This document shows positions 41,213 to 51,800 of a stretch of 64,000 nucleotides of DNA, in pieces. Location of the stretch: contig CP136066.1 in assembly GCA_032622095.1 (NCBI GenBank), positions 47,276,911 through 47,340,910 on the forward strand, given 5' to 3'. The notes below the pieces were generated by a model. The model had not been told where the DNA came from. It searched no databases and saw only the letters and a list, made by a program, of their open reading frames with translations. How positions within the stretch are numbered: the stretch's first letter is position 1; each line of letters starts with the position of its first letter. This DNA comes from Siphonodentalium dalli. Lineage: Eukaryota > Mollusca > Scaphopoda > Gadilida > Siphonodentaliidae. A program made the position numbers and the translations under genes.

Positions 41213-41498
41213 TTATACTTTCGCAAAATAAAACACCACTTATAGTTTCGTACACCGTCATTTAAGTCTTGTCAAAAATCAAACGTGAAACAACCGCTCA
41301 TTATTCCTACCATAAAGGAATCTACTTATAGAGAACGCTCTTTTCTGTTCAATTACGTTCAAACTCTTCGTGTGTTGTTGTTAATCACTCATTATATTCT
41401 TCGGACCGAACGTTCATTAAGCGCGCTTCATGTTATATATGCGAAAACCGACCCACGTGTTTATTGTTTTATATCCGATTCAATAACACATCGACGTT

Positions 41499-41790
41499 TA
41501 TATTCTAGTTATTTATCGAATATAAAAAGCATCTTTACATTATCTTTAGTTTGGTATTATTCGTATTTGATGATTAAAATACACCAAAACATGTTAAAAA
41601 TAAAAATAAAAGATAGTAGATAATTTGACGGGATTCGAACTCACGTCGCAATAAAACACAAACTGAAGGTTTGACGCTCTCACCACTCGGCTACGCACTG
41701 CGCTGTTAATATATAAGAAAATATATTAGTATTAAATATATAGGCATATAACTGTGTATATTTAAACTTTATATCCAAACTGATTGAAAT
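41499..41790. repeat. Segmental duplication copy 1, tRNA-like unit (about 271 bp)
   Basis: Matches 47121-47411 and again 47412-47690, where the unit is tandemly duplicated. An AT-rich sequence surrounds a class II tRNA-like core on the minus strand. Confidence 0.85.
41628..41706 (-). other. tRNA-like sequence (class II-like, degenerate)
   Basis: Read on the minus strand it has a textbook box A (TAGCCGAGTGG) and a box B (GTTCGAATCCC), about 50 nt apart. Between them lie an anticodon-arm-like CAAAC...GTTTG and a long variable region, resembling Ser/Leu tRNAs. The anticodon loop is two bases short, and the 5' and 3' ends do not pair into an acceptor stem. I read it as a tRNA pseudogene or SINE head. 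Two further copies lie in the paralogous segment. Confidence 0.5.
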
Positions 41791-41849
41791 GCGTTACTAT
41801 ATATACCCCTTTCCGCTATACGGGGAACGGGAAAATGCACCTATTCTTC

Positions 41850-43130
41850 CCACCAAATCCAAAAGGGCTAATTAAAGAGCAAGGTAATGCCGAAGCAGGT
41901 ACATTTGGATATTCTATTCACGCCCCCCCCAAATCTTGACAGCTATACTTTAAAAGTAACCTACCCAACGGAGAATGCAAGATGGGGTGGGTTGAGACTT
42001 TTGGTAAATTCCACCGAAAATCGCAAAGGGGCAAAATTCAAACATCGAGATAAAAACATTTTGACGAGTACATCTGATGGGTAGTTTTCACGCGCATCTA
42101 AAGTGCCATTTTCGAATATTCAGATGGATCGGTTTACTCGTGACAACGCTATCTACTACATATTTTGGGACTTCTGTCTGTTTGTCTGTGAGGTATGGCC
42201 GGGAAAACTTCCGGACGGATTTCGACGAAATTTGATATATAGGGGTACTTTTGTCCGGGGAGTGATTTTGACCTCGACCTGGCCATGACTTTAAAAATGG
42301 TCAATTCAATGTCAAATCGTGTAAAACGGATGGATTTCCACGAAATTTGATACCTATGGGTACGTTTTTGGATCGGTAAAATTGTGTCCCCGACCTGACC
42401 TTGACCTTTAAAATGGTCAATTCAAGGTCAAATCGCGCCTTTGGACGGGATTTTGATGAAATTGATACCTAGGGGTAATTTTGTCGTGGGCATGTTTTAC
42501 ACGGGTCAAATCGAGACCCCGACCTGACCTTGACCTTCAAATTGTCAATAGGGAAAACAGCACGGACGAAGTCGGGTCACCCTGCTAGTATAATATAAAT
42601 ATATATACTTAAGTAGTCTATCACTAACCTAATTGTAGCCCCAAATCCAAACGTGTAAATAAAGATCTAGTTTAATGCAGGAGCATGTACGTCGGTATAC
42701 TGTAGGTACGTCTCCAAGATGTATCCTCAGCGGAGTGCTTGCGTCGGGTGGGTTCAGACTTGGCAAATTCCACCGGAAACAAATGTGGAAAATTACTTAA
42801 AAAATCAAACTTTGACACACAAATTTGTTGACGTGGTCAGCAGTATCCAGGTGCAACTTTCGAACGATTGATAAGTTTTAGAGTGGACCGTTTAATCCTG
42901 GTAGCGCGTAACATTGTTAACGGGTGAAATATATTACTCAAATTCAACCGCACTATTATTGATGCCAAATTCAAACGGGTTTATCAAGGAGCAAGCTAAT
43001 GCACGAGCAGGTACAACGATATACCATAGATACGGCCCAAAGATTTACTGCTCTACCATGAAAGTAACCTGCCCGAGGAGAGCGCGAAACAATGGAAAAT
43101 CGCGAATCTACTCAATCTAGTGTTTTATAT
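41850..43130. repeat. Degenerate repeat family F, second cluster, interrupted by family G
   Basis: Copies start near 41873 (GGGCTAATTAAAGAGC), 42660 and 42975, with the same block order as at 18051-19700. The cluster aligns with 47700-48480. Family G occupies 42164-42600 in this copy only, so it inserted after the duplication or was lost from the other copy. Confidence 0.75.
42164..42600 (+). mobile_element. Repeat family G copy (about 437 bp, internal monomers)
   Basis: Begins TTTGGGACTTCTGTCTGTTT and ends GTCGGGTCACCCTGCTAGTA. Inside are about three monomers of 115-130 bp. Each carries GATTTCGACGAAATTTGAT, a GGGGTACTTTTGTCC block, GACCTCGACCTGGCC and a TCAATTCAAGGTCAAATCG block. It is absent from the paralogous site near 47975, which supports a discrete insertion. 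It looks like a non-autonomous element; no TIR or tail is clear enough to classify it. Confidence 0.6.
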
Positions 43131-43737
43131 TTTGAACAATGCATGTGTTTGGTAGTATATATACGATCACCATTAGTTTTAAAACGGACGGGCAAGCACT
43201 CAGATGACATTATCGATTGTGATATAGTTATATCTTGATTACTGTTAACTCTATTACAAAGAAGTTAATGGGTATAGTGTGGCGATGACGCTCTGAATTA
43301 ATTGATAAGCGGTCTTTCCTCTTCCATTAAAACAAACAATTCTGAATCCGAAACTGAAAGTACTATCCACTAAATGCGATATAACGGAGTTATTTTACAT
43401 TAATATGATTTGCACCCTTTTGATATATATACATGCCGATTACTCTATAATCAGGCACACCAAATTTCGTGACCGTTGAACAGGATTTGGGCATCCAGGG
43501 GAGCGGTTATAATTAGCCATAAAATGTATCCCTACTGAATACAAATTAACTGATTGGCTGGGTGAATGGTGACTCAGTTGGTCAGGACCATGATGCATTA
43601 GAGAGTCATTAATCATCATGACATAAACCTTTGGAGTATATTTATTATTTAGAAATGTCAATGCAAGTCCACCATCGGATCATTAAGCACCAATATGCAT
43701 TCGCATGAAGAGGAATACACATATACGCATAACACTC
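43131..43737. other. Single-copy-looking interval, nothing recognised
   Basis: Short frames only; no repeat partner elsewhere in the window. Confidence 0.5.
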
Positions 43738-43802
43738 GCATGGGATGGGATGGGATGGGATACCATGGAAGTATATCTGATTCCATGGAATCTGACCTCT
43801 AG
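43738..43802. other. Left-edge module of array D
   Basis: A GGGAT pentanucleotide run, then ACCATGGAAGTATAT, the palindrome GATTCCATGGAATC, and CTAG against TTATTATT. Nearly identical to 48736-48802, which heads a different array (B2). Flanks upstream of the two are unrelated. Confidence 0.7.
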
Positions 43803-45530
43803 TTATTATTATTATTATACTGGACACTTTTGCAACCCTTATTACTCGAAAAGTACCAGGAGTAGCACACTAAAACTTGGTACGTATCTTGGGATCAAAG
43901 AGTTGTATGCCATCGTCGCATAGCGAATATTGTCCGCGTTTTCCCCGAGGAGTTATCTCCCTTTATTTGAAAAAATGTCATTTTATTATCTCGGAAATTA
44001 TAAGAAGCAGAGCATCGAAAATTAGACCGTATGCACATCTCGATATGCACTACTGCCCACGGGCATAAAAACTTGGGTCCGCCCTTTCCCTGAAGAGTTA
44101 CCGCCCATAGTTGGCAAACCTCTATTTTATTGTACTCTGTTGTCCTCCCGTATCATTCCAGATAACTGTATTTGGTTTTTGTAGTCGTGTTGACCGTTGT
44201 CAGCTTAGTCCGAGGAAGAAAATTTGACAGGGTTGGACATATATTTTTACACTGGGGTGGGGGCAATATTATCGCAATTTTTTTTTATTATTGACATTCA
44301 TCTATTTAAGTATGTAGATTCCCTGAACGAAAACAAACCCATACCGGAAAGGATTTTTGTAATCCGAGAAGAAATGCAAGAGTTACGGGCCCTCAAAGTT
44401 TGCAAGTGTCGGTCCCATGTGCTTGTGACCCTATCTCCTCCGAAGATGTCGAACTTTGGATGTCGTCTGATATCCCAGTGCGTGCGGTCTGAAGAGAGCA
44501 CGCGATGGGCCAAATTTTGCCAGTGTCGGTTCAGTGTTGTGGGTCAGGGGAGGGGTGGTCCGGGGTACCAATTTTGTATTCTTCTCCGAATCGGATGAAA
44601 CTTGGAATATAACATCCATACCGCCAACCGATCTAGAAACTGAAAGAATTTCGAAAATCCATTGAAAAATGTCAGAGTTGTGGGCCTTCAAACAATGCAA
44701 ATTTGGCCCCATATGCTTGTGATCACATCTCCTCCGAAGATGTCAAACTTTGGATGTCAACTGATACGCCAATGCGTGCGGTCTGAAGAGAGCACGCGAT
44801 GAGCCAAAATTTGCCAGTGTCGGTTCAGTGTTGTGGGTCAGGGGAGGGGTGGTCCGGGGTACCAAAATTTATTTCGTCTCCGAATCATATGAAACTTGAT
44901 ATATAACATATACCATACACGTTGATCATAAAACTGAAAACAGATTGTAAATCCGTTAAAAAATGGCGGAGATTTGGGCCCTCAAACTTTGAATGTGGGC
45001 CCGTATTCTTTCCAATAAACAAAATGTTATTCGTCTCTGAATCAGACAAAATTTATAACAAATAATCAATGTAAGTAGCTGATCACAATACTCAAAACAA
45101 TTTTTAAGTCCATTGGAAAATAACGGAGTTACGGGCTCTCAAAATTCGCATTTTGGGCCGGGTTTGACTATTTCCCAATCCCGTCACCCAATTTCGAGGC
45201 AGGGGTGGGGTCACTCCCAAACACTTGAGATCAACCCACACATGTTAAGGGAAAGATATAATCATCCTAATTCATATTTTCCGTCCCTTAACTGCGATTT
45301 ATTGAGCTCATGATTTGCCCTATTATTATACTTCCATGGTGTAACCAAGGAAGTATATTGTTTTTCTACTGCGGCCGTTTTCTGTTTAATTGGAAATACT
45401 CAGAAACTAATGGGAGGAGGACCGCGAAATCTCTAGCGAATGTAGGCATCTAAGGTCTACTAAAAATAATGCTATCCGGATGTTGGTCCAATATATTTTG
45501 ACAGAGTTATGGCCCTTTTTCGATTATTTT

Positions 45531-45565
<35 letters not shown>

Positions 45566-46240
45566 CTGGACACTTTTGCAACCCTTATTACTCGAAAAGT
45601 ACCAGGAGTAGCACACTAAAACTTGGTACGTATCTTGGGATCAAAGAGTTGTATGCCATCGTCGCATAGCGAATATTGTCCGCGTTTTCCCCGAGGAGTT
45701 ATCTCCCTTTATTTGAAAAAATGTCATTTTATTATCTCGGAAATTATAAGAAGCAGAGCATCGAAAATTAGACCGTATGCACATCTCGATATGCACTACT
45801 GCCCACGGGCATAAAAACTTGGGTCCGCCCTTTCCCTGAAGAGTTACCGCCCATAGTTGGCAAACCTCTATTTTATTGTACTCTGTTGTCCTCCCGTATC
45901 ATTCCAGATAACTGTATTTGGTTTTTGTAGTCGTGTTGACCGTTGTCAGCTTAGTCCGAGGAAGAAAATTTGACAGGGTTGGACATATATTTTTACACTG
46001 GGGTGGGGGCAATATTATCGCAATTTTTTTTTATTATTGACATTCATCTATTTAAGTATGTAGATTCCCTGAACGAAAACAAACCCATACCGGAAAGGAT
46101 TTTTGTAATCCGAGAAGAAATGCAAGAGTTACGGGCCCTCAAAGTTTGCAAGTGTCGGTCCAGTATTGTGGGTCAGGGGAGGGGTGGTCTGCGGTACCAA
46201 TTTTTAATTCTTCTCCGAATCATATGAAATTTGGGATATA
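43803..46240. repeat. Tandem array D, about 1746-bp unit, 1.4 copies
   Basis: The first unit lacks an H module at its start and runs to the hairpin at 45327. The second is H plus a body truncated near 46240. Landmarks repeat at 1746 bp (for example 43877 and 45623). The body is close to family C, with the same GAGTTATCTCCCTTTAT and GAGGGGTGGTCCG blocks, at an estimated 80-85% similarity. The second unit has lost about 120 bp near 46161 between two copies of GTGTCGGT. No coding capacity. Confidence 0.92.
45327..45564. repeat. Module H inside array D
   Basis: By eye identical to 30098-30320 apart from the length of the ATT tract. Hairpin at 45327-45357. It separates the two D bodies. Confidence 0.85.
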
Positions 46241-46380
46241 ACAGAAATATGTCTATCCAAATGTAATTCGCGAACTATGAACGAATGTTGTACAAGCTCA
46301 CATCTCATTCCCCAAACTATCCGTTACTTATTCATAAAAGTCATATTATGCTACACGCGAAACGGAGATAACTTTTGGGG

Positions 46381-47120
46381 AATCCAGAGTCCAAAACGGA
46401 TCGAAATCGCCCTGTTCCAGAAAAGTCGTTCATTTTGTTTTCACTTTTTGAAAAAGGCTCCAATATTTCAACAAAATCTTTTGGACTTAGAACATTATTT
46501 TTTCTCAGTCAAGTGAAAAGAGCTCTTCAAAATAATTCCGCTTATATATATAATATATATTATCTATATATACGCCAAAAATTTGTCACTCCCCTCTCTC
46601 CTTCCTCCGGCTACCCCATCCCCCCTGGGATGGAACCTACCTCCGATTCGAATACACCCGTCTTACCGCGGGCCAGTCTCAATCCTCTACCTGAGAACCG
46701 ATAGAACGCCCATCGAATTCCAACAATCATTGTCAGAGTGGTATATTGGTATGAGTTCATATCGGAGCCGTTATAAAGCAAATAACTTGGATTTTAATAT
46801 AAACCCACCTATTCGTAAATTGTGTAGCCCATGGTGTGTGGTAAATTATCATTTTATCGTGTATAGTGTGTCATGAGCTATCTGCGTGCGTGCATTTCAC
46901 TTTTGTATTTTCTTTCGCATCTTCAACGCACTGCATATCATATACAACCAAACAAAATACAAACATTACATTAATTTGATCACACAAGACTTCGTTATAT
47001 GGTGTATATTTCTACTAACGTAATGACGACGTATAGCCAATTATTCCATTTGCGATAACAACGATAAACACATAGAAACATGCAAACATCATCAGTTTCG
47101 TAAGATCAATTTGTATATTG
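46381..47120. repeat. Segmental duplication copy 2, left part
   Basis: Matches 34759-35469, with one small indel region near 46425. It continues without interruption into the segment matching 41499 onward, so the 6-kb segment is absent here. The 140 bp before it (46241-46380) show nothing recognisable. Confidence 0.9.
46640..46705 (-). other. tRNA-derived sequence (SINE-head-like), copy 2
   Basis: Paralogue of 34985-35052 with a box B-like TATTCGAATC on the minus strand and a more eroded box A (AGGTAGAGGA in place of TGGTAGAGCA). Not a functional tRNA. Confidence 0.45.
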
Positions 47121-47249
47121 TTTATATTCTAGTTATTTATCGAATATAAAAAGCATCTTTACATTATCTTTAGTTTGGTATTATTCGTATTTGATGATTA
47201 AAATACACCAAAACATGTTAAAAATAAAAAATAAAAAAAGATAATTTGA

Positions 47250-47328
47250 CGGGATTCGAACTCACGTCGCAATAAAACACAAACTGAATGTTTGACGCTC
47301 TCTCCACTCGGCTACGCACCGCGCTGTT
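47250..47328 (-). other. tRNA-like sequence, second copy
   Basis: Same layout as 41628-41706: box A TAGCCGAGTGG and box B GTTCGAATCCC on the minus strand, with no acceptor stem. Confidence 0.5.
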
Positions 47329-47518
47329 AATTTATAAGAAAATATATTAGTATTAAATATGTAGGCATATAACTGTGTATATTTAAACTTTATATCCAAA
47401 CTGATTGAAATCGAATATAAAAAGCATCTTTACATTATCTTTAGTTTGGTATTATTCGTATTTGATGATTAAAATACACCAAAACATGTTAAAAATAAAA
47501 AATAAAAAAAGATAATTT

Positions 47519-47598
47519 GACGGGATTCGAACTCACGTCGCAATAAAAACACAAACTGAAGGTTTGACGCTCTGACCACTCGACTACGCACTGCGCTA
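47519..47598 (-). other. tRNA-like sequence, third copy
   Basis: Box A reads TAGTCGAGTGG here; box B is unchanged. No acceptor stem can be formed. Confidence 0.5.
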
Positions 47599-47699
47599 TT
47601 AATTTATAAGAAAATATATTAGTATTAAATATATAGGCATATAACTGTGTATATTTAAACTTTATATCCAAACTGATTGAAATGCGTGACTATATATAT

Positions 47700-48480
47700 A
47701 TACCCCTTTCCGCTATACGGGGAACAGGAAAATGCACCTATTCTTCCCACCAAATCCAAAAGGGCTAATTAAAGAGCAAGGTAATGCCGTAGCAGGTACA
47801 TTTGGATATTCTATTCACGCCCCCCCCCAAATCTTGACCGCTATACTTCAAATTCAAACATCGAGAATTTTTTTTTTGACGAGTACATCTGATAGCTAGT
47901 GTTCACGCGCATCTAGAGCGCAATTTTCTAATTTTCAGATGGAACGGAACGGTTTACTCGTGACAACGCTATATATCATAAATATGTATACTTCTGTAGT
48001 CTATCACTAGCCGATTTTTAGCCCCAAATCCAAACGGGCCGATGTAGGAGCGAGTTTAATGCGGTGGTACATAAGCCGGTATACTGTAGGTATGACTCTA
48101 AAATTTGACCTCTCTAATATAAACGCAACCTGCTCAAGGGAGTGTTTGTGTCGGGTGGGTTCAGATTTGGAAAATTCCACCGAAGATCAAATGGGCAAAA
48201 TTACTCCGAAAATCATATATTGAGATAAAAACTTTTCGATGAGTGGATGTGATAAGTAGTATATAAACGCAAGATTAGTACACTTTTTAATGATTTATAT
48301 TGAACGGTTTAACCCTGGTAGCGTATAACGTTGTGACGGGTGATATATATTACTCAAATTCAAACCCTCTCTTCATGACGCAAATTCAAACGGACTTAGC
48401 AAGAAGCAAGGCAAATGCATGAATATGCTCACCGATATACTATATAGGTATGTCCGCTCTACTGTAAAAGTAACATATTG
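47700..48480. repeat. Degenerate repeat family F, third cluster
   Basis: Paralogous to 41800-43130 but without the family G insertion and with internal losses. Blocks AAAGAGCAAGGTAATGCCG, GGTGGGTTCAG and CGTGACAACGCTATAT are recognisable. Confidence 0.7.
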
Positions 48481-48735
48481 TCACGATTTGACCTGTCCAA
48501 AACACTCCCCGGACAAAAGTTTTCCTAGGTATAAAATTTCGTCGAAATCCGATCGTTTTACTCGATTTGACCTTGAACTTACCATTTCGAATGTCAATGT
48601 CAGGTCGGGGTCACGACTTGACCCGCCCAAAAGACTCCCCGGACAAAAGTACCCCTAGGTATCAAATTTCGTGGAAATCCGCATGTTTTACCCGATTTGA
48701 CCTTCGATTGACCATTTTGAAGACCAAGGTCAGGT
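48481..48735 (-). mobile_element. Repeat family G copy, reverse orientation (2 monomers)
   Basis: Two monomers 130 bp apart (CCCCGGACAAAAGT at about 48507 and 48637). They contain the complement of the blocks in 42164-42600. The copy abuts the GGGAT run that begins the left-edge module of array B2. Confidence 0.6.
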
Positions 48736-48802
48736 CGGGATGGGATGGGATGGGATGGAATACCATGGAAGTATATCTGATTCCATGGAATCTGACCTCT
48801 AG
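48736..48802. other. Left-edge module of array B2
   Basis: Same order and nearly the same sequence as 43738-43802: GGGAT run, ATGGAAGTATAT half-hairpin, GATTCCATGGAATC palindrome, CTAG against the TTA tract. Confidence 0.7.
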
Positions 48803-51800
48803 TTATTATTTATTATTCTTAATATATTTTAAAACCCTTATATCTCAGAAAGTTTAAAAGATAAAGCATTGAAATTTGGTAGGTATATGCACCATGCCAA
48901 GATGCGTGGTAATGAAACATTTAGGTTTGTGTCTTAACTTGCTTACCAGAGTTATGGCCCTTAAACAAATATTTTGGAAAAAGTTTGTGCGCAGATCTTC
49001 TCCTATAAGAAGTCAGGCAGCTGAATTCGGTTCTCGTGATCGTGTTAACTAACGAAAGGGCACAAATCAGGGAAATTTTCACCAAGGTCCGAAAACAATT
49101 TGTCGACCTGGGGAGGGGTGCAAAATTTGTCAATTTTTTTCTTGTCACCGATCCCAGCCATTTTTACTGTCGGATATATATACGACGTACTGATGCTACT
49201 CGTGAAAGAATTTTGTAAATAGGGTGAGAAATGACCAAGTTATAACACATCGAAAAATGTACTAATAAAGTCCATGTGTAGAAAGTGCTTGTGCGCAGAT
49301 CTTCTCCTAGACGAAGCGCAACAGCTGGATTTGCTCTATGTGAGCGTCTTAAACATAGACAGAAGACCAAACCGGGAAATTTTTACAAAGGTCCGCTCAA
49401 TTATTTTCTGGGCTAGGGGAGGGGCAAAATATGTCAATTTTTGTTTGTCGCCGATTTGAACCAAAATGGTTGTGAAGTATCTGTAGGATGTACTAAGTAT
49501 TATCGTGCGTGAATTTTGTGAATCGGTTGACAAATGTAGAAATGGTGGCCCTTTCCTTTTTTTCAAGTTTACAGGGAAAGCACTATGAATTTATATTTCT
49601 TCAACCAATCGTGACGTGTTTGGTATCATTCGATGGGGAATTTTTAGTTCTTTTAAACGATTATTCATTTGCTGCATTATGTCGAATGAGTCCGGAGATA
49701 TTCAAAAAAGTATGAACCAGAAAAATACATATTGGCCTACATAGTAAAATATCGGCGCAATACCTCACCAAAACCCTGGTAAATATTATAGGGGCATCAA
49801 ATGCGAACACAATGCCGCAAAAATTAGCTCGATATCTCGAAAATTGGCCGATATATGGCGACTTTTCTACACGCGTCTTCAAATTTCGAGGCATGGGTGG
49901 GGGTCACACCAGAACGTTCCAACTGAACACAGAAATGTCAATAAACCATACTATCGACATTCCAATCAATTCCGCGCGATTCCCTTATTATACTTCCATA
50001 TTTTAATATGGAAGTATATTGTTATTCAATTTTTTATTTTTCTCTATTATTATTATTATTATTTATTATTCTTAATATATTTTAAAACCCTTATATCTCA
50101 GAAAGTTTAAAAGATAAAGCATTGAAATTTGGTAGGTATATGCACCATGCCAAGATGCGTGGTAATGAAACATTTAGGTTTGTGTCTTAACTTGCTTACC
50201 AGAGTTATGGCCCTTAAACAAATATTTTGGAAAAAGTTTGTGCGCAGATCTTCTCCTATAAGAAGTCAGGCAGCTGAATTCGGTTCTCGTGATCGTGTTA
50301 ACTAACGAAAGGGCACAAATCAGGGAAATTTTCACCAAGGTCCGAAAACAATTTGTCGACCTGGGGAGGGGTGCAAAATTTGTCAATTTTTTTCTTGTCA
50401 CCGATCCCAGCCATTTTTACTGTCGGATATATATACGACGTACTGATGCTACTCGTGAAAGAATTTTGTAAATCGGGTGAGAAATGACCAAGTTATAACA
50501 CATCGAAAAATGTACTAATAAAGTCCATGTGTAGAAAGTGCTTGTGCGCAGATCTTCTCCTAGACGAAGCGCAACAGCTGGATTTGCTCTATGTGAGCGT
50601 CTTAAACATAGACAGAAGACCAAACCGGGAAATTTTTACAAAGGTCCGCTCAATTATTTTCTGGGCTAGGGGAGGGGCAAAATATGTCAATTTTTGTTTG
50701 TCGCCGATTTGAACCAAAATGGTTGTGAAGTATCTGTAGGATGTACTAAGTATTATCGTGCGTGAATTTTGTGAATCGGTTGACAAATGTAGAAATGGTG
50801 GCCCTTTCCTTTTTTTCAAGTTTACAGGGAAAGCACTATGAATTTATATTTCTTCAACCAATCGTGACGTGTTTGGTATCATTCGATGGGGAATTTTTAG
50901 TTCTTTTAAACGATTATTCATTTGCTGCATTATGTCGAATGAGTCCGGAGATATTCAAAAAAGTATGAACCAGAAAAATACATATTGGCCTACATAGTAA
51001 AATATCGGCGCAATACCTCACCAAAACCCTGGTAAATATTATAGGGGCATCAAATGCGAACACAATGCCGCAAAAATTAGCTCGATATCTCGAAAATTGG
51101 CCGATATATGGCGACTTTTCTACACGCGTCTTCAAATTTCGAGGCATGGGTGGGGGTCACACCAGAACGTTCCAACTGAACACAGAAATGTCAATAAACC
51201 ATACTATCGACATTCCAATCAATTCCGCGCGATTCCCTTATTATACTTCCATATTTTAATATGGAAGTATATTGTTATTCAATTTTTTATTTTTCTCTAT
51301 TATTATTATTATTATTTATTATTCTTAATATATTTTAAAACCCTTATATCTCAGAAAGTTTAAAAGATAAAGCATTGAAATTTGGTAGGTATATGCACCA
51401 TGCCAAGATGCGTGGTAATGAAACATTTAGGTTTGTGTCTTAACTTGCTTACCAGAGTTATGGCCCTTAAACAAATATTTTGGAAAAAGTTTGTGCGCAG
51501 ATCTTCTCCTATAAGAAGTCAGGCAGCTGAATTCGGTTCTCGTGATCGTGTTAACTAACGAAAGGGCACAAATCAGGGAAATTTTCACCAAGGTCCGAAA
51601 ACAATTTGTCGACCTGGGGAGGGGTGCAAAATTTGTCAATTTTTTTCTTGTCACCGATCCCAGCCATTTTTACTGTCGGATATATATACGACGTACTGAT
51701 GCTACTCGTGAAAGAATTTTGTAAATCGGGTGAGAAATGACCAAGTTATAACACATCGAAAAATGTACTAATAAAGTCCATGTGTAGAAAGTGCTTGTGC

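Larger units (their letters stand above)
35470..41498. mobile_element. 6.0-kb segment present in only one of two duplicates; candidate large insertion
   Basis: Copy 2 runs directly from GTATATTGTT to TATATTCTAG at about 47121, whereas copy 1 has about 6 kb between them. The junctions share GTT (35467-35469 and 41496-41498), which fits a 3-bp target duplication or deletion microhomology. A perfect 27-bp inverted repeat lies near the two ends (35551-35577 and 41186-41212), though not at them. Many GTTAC motifs on the left and GTAAC on the right suggest a broadly inverted organisation. No transposase, reverse transcriptase or integrase frame was seen. Deletion of the segment from copy 2 is the alternative. 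Confidence 0.45.
47141..47690. repeat. Tandem duplication of the 271-bp tRNA-like unit
   Basis: Two head-to-tail copies starting at CGAATATAAAAAGC (47141 and 47412). Copy 1 of the segmental duplication has a single unit (41499-41790), so this expansion followed the larger duplication, or the other copy contracted. Confidence 0.88.

Noticed and set aside
41628-41706. Functional tRNA gene
   Set aside because: No acceptor stem and a two-base-short anticodon loop despite good A and B boxes.
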